Assembly (NCBI GenBank): GCA_038210415.1
Contig: JBBQWS010000055.1
Location: forward strand, 1-20,351
Direction: 5' to 3'
DNA length: 20,351 nt
Origin: JBBQWS01 sp038210415
GTDB lineage: Bacteria; Actinomycetota; Actinomycetes; Prado026
Of this stretch, positions 13,483 to 20,351 are shown piece after piece. How positions within the stretch are numbered: position 1 is the stretch's first letter; the number at the start of each line of letters is the position of its first letter. The notes beneath the pieces were generated by a model. It saw only the letters and a list, made by a program, of their open reading frames with translations. It made no database searches and was not told the DNA's origin. The translations under genes and the position numbers were made by a program.

Positions 13483-14304
13483 ATGATCACCGTGGCCGAC
13501 GTCGTCGACGCGCTCGACTCGTTGTACCCACGGGCGACCGCAGCCGACTGGGACGCAGTGGGTCCGGTGTGCGGCCGACCAACCGCCGAGGTCCGTCGAA
13601 TCGCGTTCGCCGTAGACCCCAGTGCGTCGGTCGTGGAGGAGGCCCTGGCCGCGGGAGCCGATGTCCTGGTCACGCACCACCCGCTCTACCTGCGCGGCAC
13701 GTCGACCGTCTACGCAGCGACCGCGAAGGGCGCGCTCGTGCACCGGCTGGTCGAATCCGGTTGTGCCCTCGTGGTCGCCCACACGAACGCTGACGTCGCC
13801 CGGCACGGTGTCAATGACGCGTTGGCGGCCGCCCTGGGGCTCTTCGACGTCGTCCCGCTCGAGCCGGCAGACGACCCTTCGGTCGGCTCCGGACGGGTCG
13901 GCCGGCTGCCCGAGCCCACGACTCTGCGCCGGTTCGCCGCGCACGTGGCCCGCGCGCTGCCGGGGACGCCGGCCGGGATCCGGGTGGGCGGCGACCTCGA
14001 CCGCGCCGTCTCGCGGATCGCTGTCTGTGGCGGGGCCGGTGACAGCTACCTCGATGCAGCCAGGGCGGCCGGCGCGGACGCCTACGTCACCGCCGACCTG
14101 CGGCACCACTACGCGGTCGAGCACCTTGCGGAGGATGGACCGGCGTTGCTCGACGTGGGCCACTGGGCCAGCGAATGGCTATGGCTCCCGGTGGTCGAGC
14201 GGGCGTTGACCGAACGCCTCGACCCGATGGGTGGCGGCGATACGGTGGACTCCTACGTGTCGGCCATCGTCACCGACCCGTGGACGCTGCACCTCGACAC
14301 CTGA
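13483..14304 (+). CDS. Nif3-like dinuclear metal-centre protein
   Basis: Nif3/YbgI family: widely conserved, toroidal, hexameric, with a two-metal site and a still uncertain biochemical role. The product is 273 aa, the compact form without the middle insertion of longer homologues. Likely metal ligands are His65/His66 in VTHHPLYLRG, His100 and Asp104 in AHTNAD, and His227/Glu231 in DVGHWASEW. NDALAAALGL (111-120) is another family segment. ATG 13483 was chosen because TATCCT stands 7 nt upstream and the frame before it lies over the preceding gene. It leads a three-gene run with the zinc-ribbon and RNase HI/phosphatase genes, the order recalled for Rv2230c-Rv2228c. Confidence 0.9.
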   Translation: MITVADVVDALDSLYPRATAADWDAVGPVCGRPTAEVRRIAFAVDPSASVVEEALAAGADVLVTHHPLYLRGTSTVYAATAKGALVHRLVESGCALVVAHTNADVARHGVNDALAAALGLFDVVPLEPADDPSVGSGRVGRLPEPTTLRRFAAHVARALPGTPAGIRVGGDLDRAVSRIAVCGGAGDSYLDAARAAGADAYVTADLRHHYAVEHLAEDGPALLDVGHWASEWLWLPVVERALTERLDPMGGGDTVDSYVSAIVTDPWTLHLDT

Positions 14305-14306
14305 AG

Positions 14307-14312
14307 AAGGAG
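14307..14312 (+). promoter_or_regulatory. Shine-Dalgarno pointing to a CTG start
   Basis: AAGGAG ends 6 nt before CTG 14319, an ideal spacing. The nearest conventional start in the same frame is TTG 14343, about 30 nt away, too far to be served by this site. Confidence 0.65.
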
Positions 14313-14318
14313 CTCACG

Positions 14319-15062
14319 CTGAACGCCGATCCCGCCGACCAGTTGCGCCTGCTCGACGTGCAAGGGCTCGACTCCCGGCTCGACCAGCTGGCTCACCGCC
14401 GCAGGAACCTCCCCGAGCACGCCGAGGTCGAGCGGTTGACGCGCGAGCTGAACGAGGTCGGCGACCTGGTGGTCGGTGCGCGCACCGAGGAGTCCGACGT
14501 CGCCCGCGAGGTGCACAAGGCTGAGGCCGACGTCGAGGCCATCCGGGTCCGGGCCCGCCGCGACCAGCAGCGCATGGACAGCGGCGCCGTGGGCTCGGCG
14601 AAGGAGCTCGAGGCGCTGAGCCACGAGCTCGGCTCGTTGGCGAAGCGGCAGTCCGACCTCGAGGAGATCGAGCTCGAGGCGATGGAGCGGCTCGAGTCGA
14701 TCCAGCAGCACCTCGCGGCGCTCCGGGTCCGTCAGTCCGGGTTCGAGTCAGAGCTCGGCTCGGTGACCGAGCGCCGTGACTCGCTGCTCGCCGAGATCGA
14801 CCGCGACGCGGAGTACATCTCGGGCGAGCGTGGCCGGGCCGCCGACGGGTTGCCCGATGACCTCATGGCGTTGTACGCCAAGCTGCGCGCCGACCAGGGC
14901 GGCATCGGCGCGGCGCCTCTGCACGCGCGCAAGTGCCAGGGCTGTCGGCTCCAGCTGACGCCGATCGACATCGGCCGGATCCGAGATGCCCCTCCCGACG
15001 AGGTGCTGCGCTGCGACGAGTGCCGGCGGATCCTGGTGCGTACGCCCGATTCGGGGCTGTAG
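14319..15062 (+). CDS. Coiled-coil C4 zinc-ribbon protein (CT398/Rv2229c-like)
   Basis: A 247-aa protein. Residues about 8-170 are heptad-rich and form a long helical hairpin coiled coil (for example LSHELGSLAKRQSDLEEIEL, 100-119). A C-terminal zinc ribbon has Cys206-x2-Cys209 (KCQGCRLQL) and Cys232-x2-Cys235 (RCDECRRIL). The family has been suggested to bind nucleic acid or act as a scaffold; no enzymatic role is known. The start is probably CTG 14319: AAGGAG precedes it by 6 nt, and homologues as I recall them begin M-N-A-D-P, matching the codons from here. TTG 14343 is the first conventional alternative and would cut 8 residues. It follows nif3 by 14 bp and is immediately followed by the RNase HI gene. 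Confidence 0.85.
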   Translation: MNADPADQLRLLDVQGLDSRLDQLAHRRRNLPEHAEVERLTRELNEVGDLVVGARTEESDVAREVHKAEADVEAIRVRARRDQQRMDSGAVGSAKELEALSHELGSLAKRQSDLEEIELEAMERLESIQQHLAALRVRQSGFESELGSVTERRDSLLAEIDRDAEYISGERGRAADGLPDDLMALYAKLRADQGGIGAAPLHARKCQGCRLQLTPIDIGRIRDAPPDEVLRCDECRRILVRTPDSGL

Positions 15063-16208
15063 GTGCCTCGTCGGTTCATCGTCGAGGCGGACGGCGGGTC
15101 ACGCGGCAACCCCGGGCCGGCGGCGTACGGCGCGCTCGTCCGCGACGCCGACACGGGCGTGATCCTGGTCGAGCGGGCCGAGTACATCGGCACGGCGTCG
15201 AACAACGTCGCGGAGTATCGGGGGGCGATCGCCGGCCTGACGGCGGCACTCGAGCTCGACCCAGACGCCGACGTAGAGGTCCGGATGGACTCCAAGCTGG
15301 TCGTCGAGCAGCTGTCCGGCCGCTGGCAGGTGAAGCACCCGGACATGAAGGTGCTGGCCAAGCGGGCGCTCGCGGTGTGGCCCGGTGGCTCGATTCGCTA
15401 CACCTGGGTCCCGCGCGAACGAAACAAAGACGCGGACCGGTTGGCCAACGAGGCCCTCGACGCGGCGGCCGACGGGCGCGAGTGGGTTCCGCGCGACACT
15501 TCGGCGCCCGCGGTTCCACTGTCGGACCAGTTGACCCTGTCGGACCAGCCCGAGAACCGGTTGGCCGGCTGGTCGCACGACCTCGGCAGCCCGACCACGT
15601 TCCTCCTGCTCAGGCATGGCGAGACACCGCACACGCGCGCGAAACGCTTCAGCGGTTCCGGTGGTCTCGACCCTTCGCTCTCCGATCCCGGGCGTGAGCA
15701 GGCCTCGGCTGCGGCGGACCGGTTGCGCGCTCTCGGGGGCATCGACGCCGTGGTCGCGTCGCCCCTGGCTCGCACGCAGGAGACCGCTGCCGTGGTCGCC
15801 GCTGCCCTGGGGCTGGAGGTCCGGGTCGAGGGAGGCGTGGCCGAGTGTGCCTTCGGCGACTGGGAGGGGCTGACGTTCGCCGAGGTGCAGGCGAAGGACC
15901 CGTTGGCGCTCGAGCGCTGGCTGGCCTCGACGTCGGTCGCGCCACCCGGCGGAGAGTCCTTCGACGCCGTGAGCTCCCGGGTGAGCCGGACCCGCGACCG
16001 CCTGATTGCCCGCTACCCGGGGCAGACCGTCGTGGTGGTCACCCACGTCAGCCCGATCAAGACTCTGGTCCGGCTCGCCCTCGACGCGCCGCCCCGGGCG
16101 ATCTTCCGGATGGAGCTGAAGCCGGCGTCAGTCACCGAGCTGGCGTACTTCGCTGACGGCAACGTGTCGTTGCGGGCCTTCAACGACGTGGGGCACCTCA
16201 GCGGGTAG
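15063..16208 (+). CDS. Bifunctional RNase HI / histidine acid phosphatase
   Basis: Two fused enzymes in 381 aa, as in Rv2228c. Residues 1-135 are RNase HI, which cuts RNA in RNA:DNA hybrids. Its acidic site is visible: Asp10 in EADGGSRGNPGPA, Glu51 in NNVAEYRGA, Asp76 in VRMDSKLV and Asp125 in NKDADRLANE. After a linker (about 136-178), residues 179-381 are a phosphoglycerate-mutase-like phosphatase: LLLRHGETPHTR (His185), Glu298 in GGESFDAV and His328 in VVTHVSP. The mycobacterial C-terminal half is linked to alpha-ribazole phosphatase (CobC) activity; the substrate here is not provable. GTG 15063 directly follows the preceding TAG, so translation is likely coupled. Confidence 0.94.
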   Translation: MPRRFIVEADGGSRGNPGPAAYGALVRDADTGVILVERAEYIGTASNNVAEYRGAIAGLTAALELDPDADVEVRMDSKLVVEQLSGRWQVKHPDMKVLAKRALAVWPGGSIRYTWVPRERNKDADRLANEALDAAADGREWVPRDTSAPAVPLSDQLTLSDQPENRLAGWSHDLGSPTTFLLLRHGETPHTRAKRFSGSGGLDPSLSDPGREQASAAADRLRALGGIDAVVASPLARTQETAAVVAAALGLEVRVEGGVAECAFGDWEGLTFAEVQAKDPLALERWLASTSVAPPGGESFDAVSSRVSRTRDRLIARYPGQTVVVVTHVSPIKTLVRLALDAPPRAIFRMELKPASVTELAYFADGNVSLRAFNDVGHLSG

Positions 16209-16228
16209 CGGAAACCAGCGTCCCTCGG

Positions 16229-17029
16229 TCACAGCTCGGCCACCACGACGTCGACCTGGTGCGGGCGGCCCGGTTTCGGCTGCGGGCCGTTCTCTGCGAC
16301 GTAGCCGAGGTCGCGGATCGCCGTGACGAGCGCGGTCGGGCGGCGGGGATCCGCGCCGGACTCCAGCAGCGCGCGGACGAGCCTGCCTTTGGTGGCCTTG
16401 TTGAAGTGGCTCACCACGACGCGTGACGACGGTTCACCGGGCCGGCGCTCCTGAAGCACCCGGACCGTGACCGTACGGTCGGCCACCGCACCGGACGGTC
16501 GCCACAGCGCCGCGTACGAGCTGGACCGAAGGTCGAGCACCAGGCCGCGCCCTGCCGCTTCGTTGAGGGCGTCGTCGAGCGGGCCCTTCCATCGTGCCGC
16601 GATGCTGCCGAGCCCGGGCAGCGCAACGTCGGGGGCGAGCCGGTACGGCGGAATCCGGTCGCCTGGCCGCACCGCGCCCCAGAGCGCGCTGAACACGACC
16701 AACGAGCGTCCCGCGCGACGACGAGCCGCAGGATCGAGGGTCGCCAGTCCGAGGGCGTCGTACAGCACACCGGTGTAGAGGCGGGCCACGGGCAGTGTGG
16801 GTGCGATCGTCAGCACGCGGTTCTTCGCGATCTCGTCGACCAGCCCGGGCGACAGGCCCAACGTGTCGCGGGCCCGCTGCTCGTCGCCGTCGCACAGTGC
16901 GCTCAGAGCAGCCACGAGCGCGGCGCGGGTCACGGCCAGAGCGGGAAAGCTCAACCTGGCGAGATCCAGACGGCTGCCGCTTGCAGGGGCGGCGGCTTTG
17001 CCCTCGGAGGGCGGCAGGAGGACGAGCAC
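16229..17029 (-). CDS. yaaA: YaaA family peroxide stress protein
   Basis: YaaA (DUF328) proteins limit peroxide damage by lowering free intracellular iron in Escherichia coli; a DNA-binding function has been proposed. This 266-aa product begins with the family signature LLPPSEGK (4-11), has FSALWGAVRPGDRIPPYRL in the middle, then SSSYAALWRP and VVVSHFNKATKGRLVRALL. It is of normal length and cytoplasmic. The GTG start follows TAAGGT by 8 nt with no Shine-Dalgarno, so it may be leaderless. It is convergent with the RNase HI/phosphatase gene (20-bp gap) and divergent from the RNB gene. A role in oxidative stress beside ahpE is plausible, but the two are not an operon. Confidence 0.9.
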   Translation of the reverse strand: MLVLLPPSEGKAAAPASGSRLDLARLSFPALAVTRAALVAALSALCDGDEQRARDTLGLSPGLVDEIAKNRVLTIAPTLPVARLYTGVLYDALGLATLDPAARRRAGRSLVVFSALWGAVRPGDRIPPYRLAPDVALPGLGSIAARWKGPLDDALNEAAGRGLVLDLRSSSYAALWRPSGAVADRTVTVRVLQERRPGEPSSRVVVSHFNKATKGRLVRALLESGADPRRPTALVTAIRDLGYVAENGPQPKPGRPHQVDVVVAEL

Positions 17030-17037
17030 GATCCGTC

Positions 17038-17043
17038 ACCTTA
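17038..17043 (-). promoter_or_regulatory. -10 element of the yaaA promoter
   Basis: TAAGGT on the minus strand ends 8 nt before the yaaA GTG, consistent with a leaderless or nearly leaderless transcript. Confidence 0.45.
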
Positions 17044-17077
17044 GGCGGAGCGGCGCGTGGACGCCCATCCGGGTGAC

Positions 17078-17083
17078 TACGGT
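17078..17083 (+). promoter_or_regulatory. -10 element of a leaderless RNB-gene promoter
   Basis: TACGGT fits TANNNT and ends 6 nt before GTG 17090. This spacing is the main reason for choosing that start over GTG 17057. Confidence 0.5.
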
Positions 17084-17089
17084 GGGCCG

Positions 17090-18547
17090 GTGCCGCGTCG
17101 TCGCCTCCGGGTCTCCCCGTCCGTCCTCCAGCCGCCTGCCGCCGGCGCCATCGAGCTCAAGGCCGGCTTCGAGGCGATCAGGCTCGAGCTGGAGGTCGAC
17201 GAGCACTTCGCCGCCGACGTGCTCGACGAGGCCGCGCGGTCGGCCCGCAACTTCCGTCGGCCGGACCTCGACCTCACCGGCCTCGCGTTCGCCACGCTGG
17301 ACCCCGCGGGCTCGACCGATCTCGACCAGGCGTACCTGATCGAGCGCGCGGGCACCGGGTTCCGGCTGCGGTACGCGATTGCCGACGTCGGCGCCTTCGT
17401 CGACCCTGGGGGACTCGTCGACACCGAGGCGCACCGCCGGGTCGAGACGTTGTACGGCCCTGACGGCCGGATCCCCTTGCACCCGCCGGTTCTCAGTGAT
17501 GGAGCCGCTTCTTTGTTGCCTGGCGTCGACCGGCCTGCCCTGGTGTGGACGCTCGACCTGGACGAAACCGGTGAGCTGACCCGCACCGACGTCCGGCGGG
17601 CGATGGTGCGTAGTCGCGAGCAGCAGGACTACCTGACGGTGCAGGCAGCGATCGACGCCGGGACCGCACCCGAGTCGGTGCTGCTGCTGCGCGAGCTGGG
17701 GCGGTTGCGACTGGAGCGCGAACGGTCCCGCGGCGGGATGAGCCTCAACACTCCGGAGCAGGAGGTCGTGCCAACGGCTGACGGCACCTGGGGCCTGCGG
17801 TTCCGGGCCGGTCTGCCCGTCGAGGACTGGAACGCTCAGATGTCGTTGCTCACCGGCATGGCGGCAGCGGGGCTGATGCTCGCAGGAGGGATCGGGGTGC
17901 TGCGGACGATGCCGCCGGCCGACCCTCGCGACATCGACCGGTTGCGCCGGATCGCTCGCGGACTCGGGATCGCCTGGGCGGCCGACGACTCCTACGGCGC
18001 GCTGCTCTCCACCCTGGACGCCAAGCGCAACCACGACGCAGCCTTCCTCTCCGAGGCGACGAGCTTGTTCCGCGGAGCGGCGTACGCGGCGTTCGACGGC
18101 GCACCGCCCGCGGTGACGACGCACGCCGCCATCGCCGCGACGTACACGCACTGCACTGCTCCGCTCCGACGACTCGTGGATCGGTACGCGGGGGAGGTGT
18201 GCCTGGCGCTCTGCGCCGGGGTCCCGGTGCCGGACTGGGTTCGCGCCGCCCTGCCGACCTTGCCGGAGGAGATGGCGACTGGCATCCACAAGGGCAACAC
18301 GCTCGACCGGGCCGACGTCGACCTCGTCGAGGCCGCCCTGCTGCGGCACCGGATGGGGGAGGTGTTCGACTCGGTCGTCGTGGACCTCGACGAGAAGCGC
18401 GGCGGCGGGGTCGTCCAGCTGACCGACCCAGCGGTCCTGGCCAGGTGCGCATCGGGGCCCGGCGGCCTGCCGCTCGGCGAACCCCTCCGGGTACGTCTCA
18501 CTGCCGCCGAGATAGCCACCCGAACCGTCCGGTTCGAACCCGCGTAG
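17090..18547 (+). CDS. RNB-domain (RNase II/R-like) exoribonuclease
   Basis: Predicted 3'-5' exoribonuclease, cytoplasmic. The product is 485 aa from GTG 17090, shorter than RNase R or RNase II because cold-shock domains and a clear S1 domain are missing; it is nearly all RNB catalytic core. The metal-binding motif is TLDPAGSTDLDQA with Asp71, Asp77 and Asp79; the fourth canonical Asp is Gln80, which I believe is usual in this actinobacterial subfamily. Further RNB signatures are RYAIADVGAFVDPGG and ATYTHCTAPLRRLVDRYAG. GTG 17057 would add 11 residues, but TACGGT ends 6 nt before 17090 and homologues, as recalled, begin MPRR. It ends 21 bp before rnpB. Confidence 0.88.
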   Translation: MPRRRLRVSPSVLQPPAAGAIELKAGFEAIRLELEVDEHFAADVLDEAARSARNFRRPDLDLTGLAFATLDPAGSTDLDQAYLIERAGTGFRLRYAIADVGAFVDPGGLVDTEAHRRVETLYGPDGRIPLHPPVLSDGAASLLPGVDRPALVWTLDLDETGELTRTDVRRAMVRSREQQDYLTVQAAIDAGTAPESVLLLRELGRLRLERERSRGGMSLNTPEQEVVPTADGTWGLRFRAGLPVEDWNAQMSLLTGMAAAGLMLAGGIGVLRTMPPADPRDIDRLRRIARGLGIAWAADDSYGALLSTLDAKRNHDAAFLSEATSLFRGAAYAAFDGAPPAVTTHAAIAATYTHCTAPLRRLVDRYAGEVCLALCAGVPVPDWVRAALPTLPEEMATGIHKGNTLDRADVDLVEAALLRHRMGEVFDSVVVDLDEKRGGGVVQLTDPAVLARCASGPGGLPLGEPLRVRLTAAEIATRTVRFEPA

Positions 18548-18555
18548 TCGGCCGC

Positions 18556-18561
18556 TACCCT
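18556..18561 (+). promoter_or_regulatory. -10 element of rnpB
   Basis: TACCCT ends 7 nt before the first base of the paired P1 stem of RNase P RNA. A weak -35 candidate, TTCGAA, lies at 18533-18538 with 17-bp spacing, inside the RNB-gene 3' end. Confidence 0.55.
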
Positions 18562-18568
18562 GGCTGCA

Positions 18569-19006
18569 CGACGGACGAGTCGGCTGGGCGGCCGCGTCGG
18601 GACCGGGAAACCGGTTCCGCCGAGGAACGTCCGGGCTCCACAGGGCAAGGTGGTGGGTAACACCCACCCGGGGTGACCCGCGGGACAGTGCCACAGAAAA
18701 CAGACCGCCGGTCGACAGCTTCTGCTGCCAGCCGGTAAGGGTGAAACGGTGGTGTAAGAGACCACCAGCGTCGGAGGTGACTCCGGCGGCTCGGTAAACC
18801 CCACCCGGAGCAAGGTCAAAAAGGGTCGTGCGTCGCTTCGGCTGCGCGCGGCCTGCGCAGGCGTTCGAGGGCTGCCCGCCCGAGCCTGCGGGTAGACCGC
18901 TTGAGCCTGTCGGCAACGGCAGGCCTAGAGGGATGGTCGCCGGCCGCGACAGTGCCGTAAGGCGTCGCGGTCACAGAACCCGGCGTACAGGTCGACTCGT
19001 CCGTCG
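18569..19006 (+). ncRNA. rnpB: RNase P RNA (bacterial class A)
   Basis: Catalytic RNA that trims tRNA 5' leaders. The ends pair to form P1: CGACGGACGAGTC (18569-18581) with GACTCGTCCGTCG (18994-19006). Conserved core blocks are present: GAGGAACGTCCGGGCTCCAC, ACAGAAAACAGACCGCC, GGTAAGGGTGAAACGGTGG, AAACCCCACCCGGAGCAAGG and ACAGAACCCGGCGTACAGG. The length of about 438 nt is normal for actinobacteria. The ends are set by stem pairing and the -10, so each could be off by a few bases. Confidence 0.95.
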
Positions 19007-19037
19007 CACCCGCTCTGACCTCGGCGGGGCGACACCG

Positions 19038-19493
19038 TCAATGCTTGGGCGACGCCTCGCTGGAGCGCAGCCGAGCAGCCAGCGTACGCAGCAGACCCAG
19101 CGCCACCTTGGGCTCGTTCTGGACCAGGCGAAGGAAGCTCGTCTGTCCGATGCGTGCCACGAGCACATCGGTCTGGGCCTCGACCGTCGCGGACCGGACC
19201 GAGTTGTCGAGCAACGCCAGCTCGCCGAAGAAGTCCCCGGCTCCGAGCTTGACGGGTCGCTTGCCCGGTGGGGCCACGGTCGCGGAACCTTCGAGCAGGA
19301 GGAAGAAGGCGTCGGCGCGCTCGCCCTCCCGGACGATCTTGGTGTAGACCGGCAGCCGCTGGATCTTCGCCAGCTTGGCAAGGCTGCGCACATGGCGCGC
19401 CGACAGCTCGGAGAAGAGCGGAACGTCCGCGAGCACGCTGGTCCAGTCCGCCTCGGCGGCATCTTGCGTCAAGGAGCTATTCGGCTTCGACAT
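19038..19493 (-). CDS. Cyclic-nucleotide-binding domain protein (no effector domain)
   Basis: A 151-aa protein that is essentially one Crp-like cNMP-binding domain: LFSELSARHVRSLAKLAK (26-43), the beta-roll with VREGERADAFFLLLEGSATV (54-73), and a phosphate-binding cassette GDFFGELALLDNSVRSATV (86-104). Glu91 and Arg100 match the ribose- and phosphate-contacting residues of Crp, so binding of cAMP or cGMP is plausible; the usual Pro before the Arg is Val. No helix-turn-helix, kinase or channel domain follows, so it must act through a partner. ATG 19493 is chosen because TAGCCT stands 7 nt upstream; GTG 19520 would add 9 residues spanning that element. Convergent with rnpB. Confidence 0.88.
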   Translation of the reverse strand: MSKPNSSLTQDAAEADWTSVLADVPLFSELSARHVRSLAKLAKIQRLPVYTKIVREGERADAFFLLLEGSATVAPPGKRPVKLGAGDFFGELALLDNSVRSATVEAQTDVLVARIGQTSFLRLVQNEPKVALGLLRTLAARLRSSEASPKH

Positions 19494-19500
19494 GGCGGGC

Positions 19501-19506
19501 AGGCTA
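19501..19506 (-). promoter_or_regulatory. -10 element of a leaderless CNB-gene promoter
   Basis: TAGCCT on the minus strand ends 7 nt before ATG 19493, supporting that start and a leaderless transcript. Confidence 0.5.
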
Positions 19507-19570
19507 CTCCTCAAGGACACGCCTCGACAGGCAGGTTGGAAGAACGGGCGATGCTGTCGAGCGGGGTGAC

Positions 19571-19576
19571 TATCCT
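19571..19576 (+). promoter_or_regulatory. -10 element of a leaderless AraC-gene promoter
   Basis: TATCCT ends 6 nt before GTG 19583. The same hexamer serves nif3 in this window. Confidence 0.55.
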
Positions 19577-19582
19577 GACGAG

Positions 19583-20017
19583 GTGCCGGTCAGGGGTGTG
19601 CCCATTCCGCCGGTGCGTCACCTCGTGCGGGCGCGTGACCTGGCCGACCTGCGGTACGCCGAGGCGCTGACCGTGGACGATCTCGCGGGGGCGGCGTGCC
19701 TGTCGCGGGCCCACTTCAGCCGCGAGTTCCGCCGGGCCTTCGGTGAGTCTCCGTACTCATACCTGCTCACTCGCCGGCTCGAGCGGGCAGCCACCTTGCT
19801 CCGCGGCACCGACTACTCCGTCGCCGACATCTGTATGCAGGTCGGGTTGTCCAGCGTCGGTTCGTTCACGTCGAGCTTCCGCCGGGCGCACGGGGTCACC
19901 CCGACCGAGTACCGCGCGTCGTTCCCGTCGGCGGCGAACCTCGCGATGATCCCGTTGTGCGTGCTCAAGGCGTACGGCCGCCCGGCACACAGCACGATCG
20001 GAGAAGACACCCGATGA
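19583..20017 (+). CDS. AraC-family regulator, DNA-binding domain only
   Basis: A 144-aa protein consisting of the paired AraC/XylS helix-turn-helix domain. Helix-turn-helix 1 is around residues 31-52 (VDDLAGAACLSRAHFSREF), and helix-turn-helix 2 around 79-101 (VADICMQVGLSSVGSFTSSF) followed by the signature FRRAHGVTPTEYR (99-111). There is no ligand-binding domain, so signal input is unclear. GTG 19583 is set by TATCCT 6 nt upstream; the frame is open further 5' but lies over the divergent gene. The VOC protein gene starts 52 bp downstream, and short AraC regulators next to VOC genes are a pairing I recall as common in actinobacteria. Control of the VOC gene is inferred. Confidence 0.88.
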   Translation: MPVRGVPIPPVRHLVRARDLADLRYAEALTVDDLAGAACLSRAHFSREFRRAFGESPYSYLLTRRLERAATLLRGTDYSVADICMQVGLSSVGSFTSSFRRAHGVTPTEYRASFPSAANLAMIPLCVLKAYGRPAHSTIGEDTR

Positions 20018-20069
20018 GCCGCTTCCGTAGGTTCGACGCGTCACAGCCCGAACATTCGAGGAGGACACC

Positions 20070-20351
20070 ATGATCCGCATCAGTACCGCACAGCTCTGGG
20101 TGCACGACCAGGACGAGGCGCTGGCGTTCTGGACCGACAAGGTCGGCTTCGAGGTCCGCGAGGACGTCACGGTTCCTGAGATGGGCAACTTCCGCTGGCT
20201 GTCCGTCGGGCCCCGCGATCAGGATCAGATCGCGGTCGTGCTCATGGCTATCCCCGGTCCGCCCGTGATGGACGAGGTCACCCGCGCCCAGGTCGCCGAG
20301 CTCACGGCGAAGGGGTTCGCCAGCACGATCTTCCTCGCGACGGACGACTGC
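20070..20351 (+). CDS. VOC-family (glyoxalase/dioxygenase fold) protein, partial
   Basis: The first 94 codons are in the window and the gene continues past the right edge. The N-terminal beta-alpha-beta module of the vicinal-oxygen-chelate fold is clear: AQLWVHDQDEALAFWTDKVG (7-26), FEVREDVTVPEMGNFRWLSV (27-46), then QIAVVLM and a helix VTRAQVAELTAKG. Members include glyoxalases, dioxygenases and resistance proteins, and the substrate cannot be told. GAGGAGG (20058-20064) lies 5 nt before the ATG, so unlike the regulator upstream this gene has a strong leadered ribosome site. It probably forms a unit with the AraC gene. Confidence 0.88.
   Translation, partial: MIRISTAQLWVHDQDEALAFWTDKVGFEVREDVTVPEMGNFRWLSVGPRDQDQIAVVLMAIPGPPVMDEVTRAQVAELTAKGFASTIFLATDDC

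Noticed and set aside
12664..13483. Integrated island at tRNA-Val
   Set aside because: Despite the duplicated tRNA 3' end, no integrase, phage or transfer gene is present and core genes resume within about 0.8 kb; only a possible scar is reported.
17036..18916. 626-codon open frame on the minus strand
   Set aside because: Antisense to the RNB exoribonuclease and running into rnpB; no domain-like content. A shadow of high GC.

Overview
The window is high-GC actinobacterial chromosome, probably Propionibacteriales/Nocardioidaceae-like, though the lineage is my inference. The evidence is the strong G/C third-position bias, a PucR-type fasR upstream of a fabD-fabH-acpP-fabF operon as in Streptomyces, a homodimeric AceE, and two gene blocks (aceE / DUF3052 / ahpE and nif3 / zinc-ribbon / RNase HI-phosphatase) that I recall lying in the same neighbourhood in Mycobacterium tuberculosis (Rv2241-Rv2228c). 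It is mostly core genome. I found no CRISPR array, transposase, integrase, toxin-antitoxin pair or recognisable defence gene.

Layout. 1-5140 (minus strand) is a type II fatty-acid synthase operon read fabD > fabH > acpP > fabF > accD, with accD running off the left edge. FabD converts malonyl-CoA to malonyl-ACP, FabH starts chains, AcpP carries them, FabF elongates, and the AccD-type carboxyltransferase makes malonyl-CoA. fasR (5219-6421, minus) is the likely regulator, and a long dyad at its 3' end lies upstream of fabD. Next comes a 262-bp non-coding gap with C-rich tandem repeats and a 180-bp element bounded by 37-bp inverted repeats. It abuts the stop codon of aceE (6684-9425, minus), the E1 subunit of pyruvate dehydrogenase, which supplies acetyl-CoA.

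9678-12597 holds a DUF3052 gene, a convergent MDMPI/DinB-like gene, an AhpE-type peroxiredoxin and a putative Tat-exported repeat protein. A tRNA-Val(UAC) at 12662-12738 has its 3' end duplicated immediately downstream. It is followed by a gene-poor stretch with one doubtful small ORF, then a small three-helix-bundle protein. 13483-16208 (plus) is a tight nif3 > zinc-ribbon > RNase HI/phosphatase operon; the zinc-ribbon gene seems to start at CTG. 16229-19006 contains yaaA, a divergent RNB-domain exoribonuclease and the RNase P RNA gene rnpB. The right end has a cyclic-nucleotide-binding protein, a divergent AraC-type regulator and a VOC (glyoxalase-fold) protein cut by the window edge.

The observations most worth following are: (i) FabD carries an extra C-terminal biotinyl/lipoyl-like domain whose modification lysine is missing; (ii) the 180-bp inverted-repeat element; (iii) the CTG start; (iv) a recurrent leaderless promoter layout, TANNNT 6-8 nt before an ATG or GTG, at fasR, nif3, yaaA, the RNB gene, the CNB gene and the AraC gene; (v) dyad symmetries upstream of fabD, aceE and ahpE; and (vi) the duplicated tRNA 3' end.
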